64,000 bases of DNA, from contig JACMZG010001908.1 in assembly GCA_018340805.1 (NCBI GenBank), positions 31,795,513 to 31,859,512 on the forward strand, given 5' to 3'. Positions within the stretch are counted from its first letter, which is position 1; every line of letters begins with the position of its first letter. Below the pieces are notes generated by a model that was not told the DNA's origin, ran no database searches, and was given only the letters and a program-made list of their open reading frames with translations. The position numbers were made by a program, and so were the translations under genes. This stretch comes from Microvelia longipes. Taxonomy: Eukaryota; Arthropoda; Insecta; Hemiptera; Veliidae. Of the stretch, positions 24,307-35,105 are shown in pieces.

Positions 24307-27299
24307 GATCATGATGAACTCCTATAGCGCTCATTGTTTGAATCCTAAATTCTAAGTAGTTAAGCTGACACTGTAACGTCCATCAGGGATATCTATCTAG
24401 TGTTATCAATACTTACATCTGTGTCGTTGGTAAATGCTTAGAATTCCGTAAGTGTTCGTGGAAATTGCGACTGTTACCAAAATCAGTTGTCTCTAAGATA
24501 ACGTCATAAGTTGTGTAATGAGGTCTGTGCGGAGTCTGTTGTAAACTTCTCATCATTTGCTACTTAGCTTGTTATAACGGTCCTTGACTTTGTCTAAAAC
24601 ATTTTGTTCCTCCTGCCCGCTAATTCACTGCATTTTCTTTCACTTTTTTCATCAAACACTCCTAACTTGTAAAAATACTTGTATTTTAGTGTGTCTTTTT
24701 AGTATCTAGTTATAATTTCAACCTAGAAAAATTGTAATCCAAGACCATTGGAATTAATTAATGTAATTGTAAAGTTTTTAGAAAAAAAATCAATTTAAAT
24801 GTAAATTTTGCGTATTTATATTATTTTAAATTTAAATCAAGGATAGTAAAGATGCAATTATATCTATTATTCTTTGGTGATATAGAACAATGTCATTTTT
24901 TTACCTTAATAAAGTTTCTAGCATTTATAAATGCCAATAGAAGCAAGAAATAGAGCTTATAATTAAAAATGTTGTAGCATTATACGCCAAGCGTCTGTAG
25001 CCATAAATCCAGCCCCTACTGGATTAGAGTTGCCTTACACATTGTATATTTCCTCAAATTCCTCTAGTAGTAGTTAGTTTTTAATGATATTTTTTTTATT
25101 AAGTTCAAATAGAGCTATTCTATGTCACACACTGACCTGCCTTAAATTAAATTATTTCTTTGTTTCCATACAACTATAGGTCGCTGTAAACATTGCGTGT
25201 AAACAAACCAGACATTAAATTCTGAATATGTTTACTTGATGACAGGCATAATACTCATCACACTCACATCCGTTTACTCACGTATCATACACACACACGC
25301 ATACTAAACCACAATTATAGACCCCACATAAAGACTGACCTCATTTTGAAGGAAATTGTTTTGCATTGGAAAAACTTTACATACTAAGTTTATAATATGA
25401 TGATAACTTATTTTCTTTTTTTTGTGGTCCGTCTTTCTTTCTTTTACCGCTTCTTATATCCCATCTCTTTTACTTTATGTGAAAATCCGTCTATATACTT
25501 ATTCATGATATAATTAGGTCATCATTAGTGTATACAAATAGTTAAAAAAATATTCTCTATAAACCGCTAAACTTACGAAAAATGAATGAAATAAGAAATA
25601 ATAACAGGACATGATAACTATGTGTATGTTAAAAAAAGTAAAGCATTAATAATAAAGATAAAATGTGAATTTTTTAAACTAACAATGTGCTAGCATTTAG
25701 GTTTTTGTATTTATTCTTTTTATAGTTTTATTGCAACATATTTCTCACGTCTACACTTTATTTCTTATTCTTTTGCTTTTGTAATTATTATTTTTTCTGC
25801 TATTTTATGGTTTATTATTCATATAATATTCATTAATTTGATTTGTTGTAAATAAATTATGAATAGCTTAGTTTTTGGACTCTCCGTGTAATTTAGTAGT
25901 TGATTGCGTTTAATTGTTTACTTTGTTCTGCTCTTCCTTGTGTTTTCTTAGTACAAATAGTGATAGTGGTGAGAGATACAGAGCAATAAATATAGTAGGA
26001 GAGGTGAAGTACCACATAGAATGTAAACCACGTGGTTAGGACATTAAGTGAATTTTCAGAGAAACTATATTTGCCAAAGTCTTAAGATAAGATAGAATAT
26101 ATTGTGTTGTATACCTTGTGTAAAAATTCTGTGATTATTTTTCTTATTAATTTTCTTGTAATTTACTCATTGTAATGATTTTCCACTAATTGTCGTTTTA
26201 ATTTCATTTTATTATATTACATACGTAGTAGTAATAACTACTACTACTACTACTAGTGGTTGTTTGTATATTATAATCTTTTACAGTTTAACCTTATTCT
26301 ACCGTTAAATTCACTTTTCAATTTATTCTATTTTCTCTTCTTGAATAATACTCAAAGCACTGGCTATCTCACCCAAAGTTTTCCTTGTTCTTTAAACTTT
26401 TGATCTTTTAACACTATATACACCTTTCATTCGGTTTCTTCCTATACAATAACAACCATCTTTATTATTCATTATTATTATTACATTATTACTACTTGTT
26501 TACCTTATTTACGTCTTTTGATCTCAAAAATCTATTCTTTATTTATCATATTCCGATTTCTATTCTTTCTTTCTAATATTCATAACTGTTTATATTTATC
26601 CTTTCATTCGGTTTTCTTAAGAAAAAAAGTGGTAAAAAAAGAATTCAGAAGCCTCACATCTCTAAAAGATGCGAAAGGTTTGACTCATTTCATCATAAGG
26701 TTTTCTACACTTTTATTCTTTTCCTTTTTCATTTTTTTTGGGAAGAATTCTTCTTAGATATGTGATGTGGATTATGCGGTATCTATAGTGCAAAAATAGT
26801 TTTAACATTTTTTCAGTCTAGTTTTTTCTTTTTGGAGAAAAATTGTTGATATTGATGACACATTAGGTTTTTTATTCATGCTGACGATGCGACGTGATAT
26901 TCTTCTTTGCATATCATGTGTGTTTTGTCCTACATATTAAAAACTTATAATAATGCCTTTTCACGTCAATATTTTTTATGTACTGAGCATAAGTTATAGC
27001 ATTCTTTTTACTTTTCTTAGACATTTTTTGCCCCCATTTGGTTTTATTTTTATTTTTACAAGTCAAAATATAAATTTTATCCACGTATCAAATTTTATGA
27101 TAACATTCACCTAAAATGTGAGATGTCACTGATAAAAAAGATAGAAATAGTTGACTATTTTAAATCTGAAGGTTTTGAGTGTCATGTATTTTTATAAGCG
27201 AAAGCTTTTTCTTGTGCCATAAAGTTTCTTACAAAAAGTTGAGCTTTATGGTAAAAAGCACGCTTGTGTCGATATTCTTTTTCGAGAAATAATTTTCTT

Positions 27300-27480
27300 T
27301 GTTTCCCTTACAATCTTATTTCTCAATCGAAGAATCAGCTACCGTCGATACTTGCTGTTGGATATAAATATCCCTGGACCGGTTTCGGCATAACGCCATC
27401 ATCAGCAGGCGGGGCAACACTCGAGCTCTCAACTAATAAAGTTAAATCAGTGATTAACTTCTAGTCTCAATGAGCACGAC
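27300..27480 (-). mobile_element. Penelope-like element 3' terminal repeat region
   Basis: On the minus strand this lies directly downstream of the GIY-YIG reading frame at 27965-27603. It includes the hammerhead-like motif (27356-27419) and a block with ctaccgtcgatacttgctgt that recurs at 61045-61135. Ribozyme-bearing terminal repeats are a known trait of Penelope-like elements; assignment here rests on that plus adjacency. Confidence 0.6.
27356..27419 (-). ncRNA. Hammerhead ribozyme-like motif of a Penelope-like element
   Basis: On the minus strand, an outer stem I UGUUG (27415-27419) pairs with CAACA (27356-27360), and an inner stem I CCUG (27406-27409) pairs with CAGG (27373-27376). The core is CUGAUGA (27399-27405), a bulged U, a GGC/GCC stem II with a GUUAU loop, GAAA (27383-27386), then ACCGGU (stem III, palindromic, no real loop) and C at the predicted cleavage site (27377/27376). 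Stem III this short would be expected to need dimer formation, as described for Penelope-like hammerheads. The bulged U between the core and stem II is unusual but is shared with the copies at 24 and 30 kb. Confidence 0.7.
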
Positions 27481-27602
27481 GAGCCCTCTGAAGATAAGGG
27501 AGGAAGTAGGAAAAGGTTTATAAAGGGAATGTGTACTGAGTCAAGGTCGTGACCCTGAGTAGTCAGGTGTGTGAGTCAGGTGTATGGGTGAGCCATCTGG
27601 CG

Positions 27603-27965
27603 TTATGATGCTTTGTGTTTTTTATTATGATGTGTACCGGTGTCATGGTTTTCCCGTTTTCGTTTTTTGTCAAGTGCTGGTTTGAGTACCGAAAAAGTAA
27701 TGTCCGAATTGAAAGTAAGTTGTTCGTTAATAATTGTCTTGTCAGTAATTCTGTGTTTGTATATTTCTAGTCTTTCAAGTACGTCAAGTTTAGGTCCTTT
27801 TGATTGTTTGTGTAGCAGTTTCATAGAGTTTGACATTGTGTCTGGTTCGTGTCCGTGTGTGCGAAGGTGGTTGGCAAAGTTAGAATCTGATTTATCTTTT
27901 ATGAATGAGCGTAAGTGCTCTTTATACCTAGTGTATAAAGAGAAATTATTTGTCAAACCAGACAA
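27603..27965 (-). mobile_element. Penelope-like element fragment, GIY-YIG endonuclease C-terminal part
   Basis: The open frame of 120 codons has the motif series expected after the catalytic GIY-YIG core of Penelope-like retroelements: LYTRYKEHLR, SNFANHLRTHGHE, KGPKLDVLERLEIYKH and IINEQ. The R of TRYKEH and the E of LERLEIY are catalytic-type positions of the domain. The upstream GIY...YIG strands are not readable: 5' of the frame the sequence diverges and there is no ATG (the open frame begins at a non-AUG codon). The tail is Lys/His-rich (KKRKRENHDTGTHH). It is a 5'-truncated copy with an intact C-terminal frame, followed by the terminal repeat with the ribozyme motif. The sense-strand 109-codon frame is its shadow. 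Confidence 0.8.
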
Positions 27966-30330
27966 ATAATCATTTTTTGTCTATATTTTTGTATATAGTT
28001 TTCCACACACTGTGTCAAATCTTGAAGTACAAAAGACCATCATACGAATTGTTAATCTTTCTTCTAAAGTGTCAATCAGTAGTACATTTTTCTTTGATAC
28101 CTTTTCAAGCTAATTAAATTAGTCTTTCGCATAATTTTTATCTAATGATTAATAACTATACATAGATATATAATAGTTCTGTAGATGTAAAAAGCAATCC
28201 TATATACCAAAAACTCGAACTATATTTCAGAGTTTATGGGTAGTTCAATTTATGAATACTAATTTTTAGTATAAATTATGTACTATGACTGCATGGATCT
28301 AACTTGTCATACGTTCTTAGCTCTGTAAAAAAAATATAGGCAAATCAAATTGCATTGTTTCGAAGACAGGCCAACTGATCATTCCGTTACGTATGTGCCT
28401 CCCATATCGTAAAGTCATCGAATTATTGATGACTAATTATTAAATCAGTGTAACTGTTAAATAACACTCTTAATCTGTTAGAATGTTCATGTGTAATGAT
28501 CGTTTCTTAAAGCGTAAAATCTTCATTGCGTTTGTACTTTCACTTGAAGTTTTGTTTAAGTTCATAATAAGTAATGATTCTGTACTTCGTTTAGGTTGGA
28601 TTTATTATGTTTACTCATTCTTTAAGTCTCATGTGGTCTTTAATTATATGGTCTTCGGCGGAAGTGTTGGAGAGAATGCCGTGTTGTATTGTATGTACAG
28701 TATTTTCTAGTCTTGAGGATCCACACTATTCCCTTCATCCTCTCTTTTGTCAAGGTTATGTGCCCTGACTTAATACTTCTTCTGCTTGATGGATATTTTA
28801 GAATTGGGGATTTAGCTTACGGGAAAAATCTTTAATGCTATTCAAGGTGCTTTTATAATTTCTTATGGAAACGTGTGTTACATCTTGCGAAATCCACCAG
28901 CCTGCTACACAATCATCCTTCTGTTCCCTGGATTTACACCCAGCTAGATCGTGGTTCATGTTTCATTTATTCTTACAATAACCCACGTAAACAAGAGCCA
29001 AAGTAGAGTACTTTGAAATTAAAACTAAACAACTTGGAGCACGATCTTGTTGGGTGTTTACCTAGAGATATGACTAACTCGGACACCATATTTAATAAAC
29101 TACAAGTCCATCAAATTAAGTGTTAAATATAGTATTACTCTTAAAAAGTTTAATCTTTAAGACACTGTAAATGAAGACGAAATGAAAGATGAACGATCAT
29201 TTATTGATGCAACGTGAAACATGTAAAGTTAAAAACTCCACATTAGGATCAACCGAAAATTTTGTCGGGCTGGTCCTCCAGCAATTGTTGCCGCCAGGTC
29301 GTGTCTTCGTAGCTTATAGTAAATACTGCATTGTGCATGGAAGCATATAGGATGGTACGATCAACAGGTTCTATTGATAGTTGAACACTTTATGCGTTCG
29401 TAATCGTTTCTAATTGTTAACACTGGGGCGTTTTGCATTTTTATGGTTACAAATCAAAAGAAAACCGTAAAATCCCTTTAAGAAACACTTTTAGTTTTTG
29501 TTTACTCAAACCAAATGTATAAATATTGCAAAAAACTGTTCGAAAAAGTTATGGATTATGAGTTACGCCATCAATACGTCTATTGTCATTCCGTCAAATA
29601 AAATGTCAATAGCTCTTATTTTTATGTCTTTTGTCTTGTTTGTGTAATACCGTAATTTATTTTGTTTGCAATAATATGCAGGTAAAAGAACGTTTGTAGA
29701 AAATATTGAATCATGTAACTTCCTTTGACAATTTAACGCTAGTTATTCCTAAAGTAATAAAAGTTAGATACTAATACAAATTATTTAAACTTATAGATTA
29801 GCAACTATTTGCTTTTTTTACAATATTAATATTTTTTCTGTAGTTTTAGTGCTTATTTTTTAACGATTTAATTTAACGTAATTCTTAAATTATTTTTAAA
29901 ATATGCTTTTGAGTATGTAACGATTTTTCTTAAGAAAAACCGATCATAATAATTGGAAAGAAGTTATAAGATGCTCATCTAATGAAATTAAATGTTTAGA
30001 AATGATTTTTCTAAGTAAATTTGTTAAATATTCTTTTCAAGTAGATTTCATTCTTTCTTTGTTTCTCTTTTAAATATCCTGAATAATCATGGTGGATGAT
30101 CTGCTTAGTAGGTTATGCAGATCATAGCCACTCATACACTTAAATCTTTAAGATTTGAAACGATAACTGTCTGTCTGAGGGTTACCATTTTCCTTGATAA
30201 TCCAAATATCGATCTTCCTGACGGCCTTATGACGCTGGAAGGCGACCTTATAACAAGGCTTAAAAATCAGGATTCAAAGTATGAGCGCTAGAGGAGTTCA
30301 TTATGGTCAGAATAATAAAATAAGTCTCTC

Positions 30331-30400
30331 CACTGATGTATTATTTATTTAAAATAAAGCATAATCGGCTTTCAACCAACTAAAGGTCATCATCAGTGCC
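30331..30400 (-). ncRNA. Hammerhead-like motif, left arm of element B
   Basis: On the minus strand: CUGAUGA (30390-30396), U, GACC...GGUU stem II, GAAA (30370-30373), then AGCCGAUU, a stem III that has lost perfect palindromy, and A. Stem I is GCA/UGC, with an outer UCUCAC/GUGGAGA pairing that includes one bulge. The core is intact but stem III is weakened. Confidence 0.5.
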
Positions 30401-30483
30401 GGTGAGATGATATGAACTAGGTTTTGAGTCTTATATTAGTCAACAGTAAGAAAAGACTCAAAACCTAAGGCTTCATACTATTT

Positions 30484-30556
30484 CACTGGCGCTGATGATG
30501 ACCTTTAGTTGGTTGAAAGCCGGCTATGCTTTATTTAAATAAATAATACATCAGTG
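30484..30556 (+). ncRNA. Hammerhead-like motif, right arm of element B
   Basis: On the plus strand: outer stem CACUG (30484-30488) with CAGUG (30552-30556), inner GCG/UGC, core CUGAUGA (30492-30498), U, stem II GACC/GGUU with a UUUAGUU loop, GAAA (30515-30518), a fully palindromic AGCCGGCU stem III and A at the predicted cleavage site (30526). This is the most complete of the fold-back copies. Confidence 0.6.
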
Positions 30557-31774
30557 GATAGACTTATTTTATTATTCTGATTAAAAATCAAGTCTTGGGA
30601 AATATTCAGACTTGGATATTTATATAGAATATATTGAAAAGTATAGAAGAATATATAGAAATATGTAGAAAAATCTGCATCTAACATAAAAATGAGGTTG
30701 AGCGTAGTAAATAGCGATACTAATATCATCAATACACGCATTCAATGTGAGAGCAAGTGTTCTTTACTTTACACTTTGCGCCTTGAATTAATTATCTATT
30801 AATTCAAGACGCCACTTAATAAAAATCCTAACCAACCATAACAAGGGTGCATAATATAAATTAAGGTGCGCGGCGATACTAGAACATAAAATAAATATGT
30901 GCCACAATATAAGACCTAAACAAAAATTACCACTAAAAGCTCAAGTTTCAATCCTTTTTGAAGAAAAATGTTACTTAGAGACTATCTCTAATTAGTGGAG
31001 ATAGTCTATGATTAGAGACTATCTCCCTAATGTAAGTTATTAATATTATTCAAACAGCTGGCCTTGTCATTTAATTATTCAAGGATTTTATATGGTATTT
31101 TTATCACACGGGCTCAGTTACCTATTTTTTTAAAATTATGTAAAATATTATTAAATCATAGATAACAATAATAATTCTGTAATGATTATAATTTTGCTAA
31201 AATTTTCTACATTTTGAAGATAAAACCAGTGAAAGTGGTTGTATATGACAGCTAGATGTCAGTAAGGCTTTCGTTGACTGATATTCGTAAAGTGTTGACA
31301 AGTGATAAAAATACGATGTCCTTATTTGATAATGTTCGTATAAAAACAAGACAATTTCATAAGAAAATGCAATTTAGTATTATCAAGGAATCAAAAGAAA
31401 GGGAGTTTAAACTGTTTAAGACTGTCTGTGAATTACTGTCTGTATGTGAATGACATCCTACTGGTTGATGTCCAGAAGGACGTTATGAACTCCTGCGGTA
31501 GCCATCTTGAAATATATCATATAGTTGACGTTTTGAACAGTTTGGCTGATGATTATTTACATAACAATTGATGATGAAATATCCATTAATCTGAATAATA
31601 AAAGTAATAATTTTATTTTAGCTTTATTCTATTTTATTTTTTCATTTCTACAATTCCCTTATTTATCGATAAAAAAGTACAAAATACATAGAAAAGTATG
31701 AAAAATAACAAATCTTTAATAAATTGTGATACCTTACAATATTGTGATACCATTATTTATTTTATTTAAATACA

Positions 31775-31784
31775 TATATATATA

Positions 31785-31825
<41 letters not shown>
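31775..31825. repeat. (TA)n tract interrupted by the TIR element
   Basis: A TA dinucleotide tract ends where the TIR element starts and continues for about 15 bp on the other side (33419-33434). This suggests insertion into a pre-existing TA microsatellite. Confidence 0.85.
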
Positions 31826-31829
<4 letters not shown>

Positions 31830-33418
31830 GGTGTACAAAATAAAACTCCCTTCCCGAAAGGAGGTGGTACTACAGCTCATTTCCAACAAAAAACTTCATA
31901 TTAACTATGGTCCGATTCTCAACCGTTTTCCCACAAGGTCAAATTTCATGATTTTTTAAAACTCCTTGAATTGCATTCAGAAAATGGCATATATCTCAGA
32001 AAGTATACAACCTAGCTTCAAAATATTGAATTTGTTGGAAAGCTGAGGAAATTTCCTATAAGACAACATGGTTGTTATATCCAAAAAGTATGTATTCAAG
32101 TGTCAAAAGTAGGCATAACTCAAAATTTTTTTAAAAAAATGAAAATTTTGAAACTTTTTGACGGAACATTGAAGCTTAATGACCCACTTTGAGAACCTCT
32201 TGTTGCTAGGAAAACTACCTTGAACACTCCTCTTTAAGGTGATACCCATAATTATACCCATTTGTAGGGCTATTTTTTGAATTAAGACTGATACAAACTC
32301 AAAACACCCAAAAATACAAGTTTTTTGTATTTCTTGTGGGTTAATCTATGGGGTCTTCATTGTCAAAAGCTTTTTAATTATATTTTTTTAAATAAGGGAT
32401 TCATAAACTATCGAAAATTCCTCCTGATGGAGTCTTGATTGACTGAACCTGTGTCAGTAAATCTTCTAAATGTGGTTTGAATAGTTTCCTTTTCAGGAAC
32501 ATTTCTATCAGGAAAACGTTCCTGATTTTCTCTGACTGCTTCCTGCGTCATATCATAGCAGTATATTCTGCCGTTGTTTAAACTGGCATATTAGAATAGA
32601 TTGCTTAAGTATATTAATGTAAATTTCAAACGTACAGTCCAGAAGCCTGCAACCAACTGATAACTCTTCAAAACATAAACTGAGTTATACTTTAATCTTA
32701 ACCAACCATATGATTGTAAACAAATTAATAGACTAATTAAACACAATTATACAATTTACTTTTGGACCAAGAATAAAAAATAACGCAATTGATTCATAAA
32801 ATACCACAACCTATCCTCAGGAGGATTTTTATAGTTTATGAATCCCTTATTTAAAAAAAAAATATAATTAAAAAACTTTCGACAATGAAGACCCCATAGA
32901 TTAACTCACAAGAAATACAAAAAACTTGTATTTTTGGGTGTTTTTTGAGTTTGTATCAGTCTTAACTCAAAAATAGCCCTACAAATGGGTATAATTATGG
33001 GTATCAACTTAAAGAGGAGTGTTCAAGGTAGTTTTCCTAGCACAAGAGGTTCTCAAAGTGGGTCATTAAGCTTCAATGTTCCGTCAAAAAGTTTCAAAAT
33101 TTTCATTTTTTTAAAAAAATTTTGAGTTATGCCTACTTTTGACACTTGAATACATACTTTTTGGATATAACAACCATGTTGTCTTATAGGAAATTTCCTC
33201 AGCTTTCCAACAAATTCAATATTTTGAAGCTAGGTTGTATACTTTCTGAGATATATGCCATTTCTGAATGCAATTCAAGGAGTTTTAAAAAATCATGAAA
33301 TTTGACCTTGTGGGAAAACGGTTGAGAATCGGACCATAGTTAATATGAAGTTTTTTGTTGGAAATGAGCTGTAGTACCACCTCCTTTCGGGAAGGGAGTT
33401 TTATTTTGTACACCCTGT
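31826..33418. mobile_element. DNA element with ~600 bp terminal inverted repeats
   Basis: The left end starts acagggtgtacaaaataaaa and the right end is its reverse complement. Pairing continues nearly without mismatch for about 600 bp per arm (31826-32428 and 32817-33418), including blocks around atgacccactttgagaacct and caagaaatacaaaaaac-type sequence. The roughly 390 bp centre carries a short minus-strand frame like DUF4817 helix-turn-helix proteins. The two arms differ by only scattered substitutions and one-base indels, so the copy looks young. It sits inside a (TA)n tract. It is probably non-autonomous. Superfamily is not assigned. Confidence 0.9.
32408..32590 (-). pseudogene. DUF4817-like helix-turn-helix fragment inside the TIR element
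   Basis: A 60-codon open frame on the minus strand, bounded by a stop at each side and without an ATG at its start. It contains EAVRENQERFPDR, VPEKETIQTTFRRF and TDTGSV. This spacing (an Asn/Ala-rich helix, ERFP-R, then a second helix ending RF-xTGSV) is characteristic of the DUF4817 helix-turn-helix domain found in many insect mobile-element proteins. The catalytic half seen in longer relatives is absent: the frame runs into the TIR and stops. It is most likely the residue of an internally deleted autonomous element. The family call is from motif recognition only. Confidence 0.6.
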
Positions 33419-33477
33419 ATATATATATATATATGTACATTTAAGCATATATACATATAAGCTATGAGGGTCTTCTG

Positions 33478-34113
33478 AAAGAGTTCGCGAAGACATGTTT
33501 TTAAATGTGGTTTTATCTAGTTAGTAGTAGTAAGACTGGAGAGGCCAAGCCTGGTGAGTAGACCACGCTTTTGGATCTTTTTCACCAGCCCCGAAATCGT
33601 CCACCCACCACTACACCACTGTAACCTTATCCTCATAAACATGGTCCAACGATGGATGAAGGTGATAAGATCCTGCAATGTTAGAGACTCCAAAATGCTC
33701 CTAAAAGTTGAAACCTGAGCCTTCCCATCCCTTCACATATTCCTATGTAATGATAGGCTGTTCCTCGTCGCCATCAAATATGGGGCATTTGGGGTTCTCG
33801 ACTACCTTCATAAATGCAGGGTGTTTATTGAGTCCGCAGTGTTCTTTCATAAGCTTGAGTCAGGACCTTCTAAGGTTAATATAAGCCTTCTAGATTTTAT
33901 TTTATTCAATGCAGGTGGAGTCATCTTTGATTGCCTACATACATTATTATTTTCACATTTCAGTTTAACCTTTTTCCAAATCCAGTTTTTAATTAGTGAT
34001 TCGGCCTGCCTTTTAGACCAGTCTATTGCAGGTATCTGCCCCATAAAAGTGATTTGAAGCTTCTTTAACCGTTTCGTCAGCCTTTTTCGAGCACCCACAT
34101 TACCTTAACTTTG
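33478..34113 (-). mobile_element. Non-LTR retrotransposon (R1/Jockey-like) 3' end, decayed
   Basis: On the minus strand, one frame (34098-33847) reads PAIDWSKRQAESLIKNW and ends SRRLILTLEGPD, like the region after the RNase H domain of LINE pol proteins. After a frame break comes HCGLNKHPAFMKVVE and KCPIFDGDEEQ, matching the terminal Cys/His segment usually seen as GHC-LNKH and CP-C-EEET-H. A further frameshift gives HYIGICEGMGRLRFQLLG and then a C-terminal tail to a stop near 33530. At least two frameshifts and in-frame stops make it a pseudogene. It is antisense to the inferred WDR47 intron. Confidence 0.75.
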
Positions 34114-34739
34114 AGTCATTAAATAAGTTTTCAAAGCTTTCCAGCAGCTTAGAAGCTTTTATCTAGTTAGTTGTCCAGTTTATGATTTCGAAATTGTTTT
34201 AGGAAAGTTTTCTGAAATACTACTTTTGAATTCGTTTTCCAAATTTTCTGCCAAGTTGTCTGCTGAATATATTTTAGTATCCTCTGTACTGTTGTTTCAG
34301 CCCAATTTATCGTGGAGTAGTCTTTGTATACTGTTGCTTCACAATAGCTATTGTTCGTTGTTTTATCAACCTACTTTTTATTCGCATTTTTAACATTATT
34401 ATAATTAATTTCAACTAAGTCTCAACGATTTTTATTTTACTTGTTGTTGCAAAAAAATAATTTTCCATCTTACCAACTTTGCTAAAAAAATAACAATTAT
34501 AAGCCTACAAAAAATGAATTTTCACGGGAAATTATCATATTAAGTTTTATAATTATACGTTAATAAAAATTATATGAAAACAGTTATGTTTGGTTTTCCA
34601 GTTAGGGCTGCTAATCAGTTTAACTTTCACCCGCCAGACTGAGTTTGCATGCAATTAGGTACATAATTATTTAAAAATGTTATTAATATAAACTAAGTTA
34701 TTAAGTAAGGAAAAATGCAAGTGTAATTATTTGCTTACA

Positions 34740-34870
34740 GAAAGAATGGGACATAAGGTTAAAAAATCGGGTATGGGGTTCCTTAGAACTTTTCTTCGGC
34801 TTATCGGATTCGCTACGCTCATCCTTAGAATATAAAAATAATCAAATCTTTTATTGCATTAGGTTTTCAG
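34740..34870 (+). repeat. Dispersed repeat family 2, copy
   Basis: It contains gggtatggggttccttagaa and cggattcgctacgctcatcc, followed by ttttcagactcgctttg. These are the same motifs in the same order as at 16700-16870 and 59300-59410. Confidence 0.6.
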
Positions 34871-35041
34871 ACTCGCTTTGAAGATACTGTAAAAAGCTGT
34901 TTTATTTCTTGCGATCTTCTATCCACATACTAACCTTGGTAAATGCTGCTAAACATTAATCCAAAAATACCGTAAATATATACGGGATTGATTTTGTACT
35001 GAGTTTCAACTGTCCAATATAAATACTCTGAAAACATACAC

Positions 35042-35053
35042 CTATATATATAT

Positions 35054-35096
<43 letters not shown>

Positions 35097-35105
35097 ATTA
35101 TATAT
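35042..35105. repeat. (TA)n microsatellite
   Basis: A near-pure TA tract with two AATA interruptions. Confidence 0.95.

Larger units (their letters stand above)
30307..30580. mobile_element. Fold-back element B with hammerhead-like cores in both arms
   Basis: The arms of about 95 bp start tcagaataataaaataagtc and end with its complement. Inside is a second inverted pair (aggttttgagtctt and aagactcaaaacct). The whole 274 bp can fold on itself. Each arm contains gcataatcggctttcaacca or gcataGCCGGctttcaacca-type sequence next to a CTGATGATGACC core. No reading frame belongs to it; the antisense frame 30535-30741 is incidental. Confidence 0.85.

Noticed and set aside
27640..27969. 109-codon plus-strand frame
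   Set aside because: Antisense shadow of the Penelope-like GIY-YIG fragment on the minus strand.
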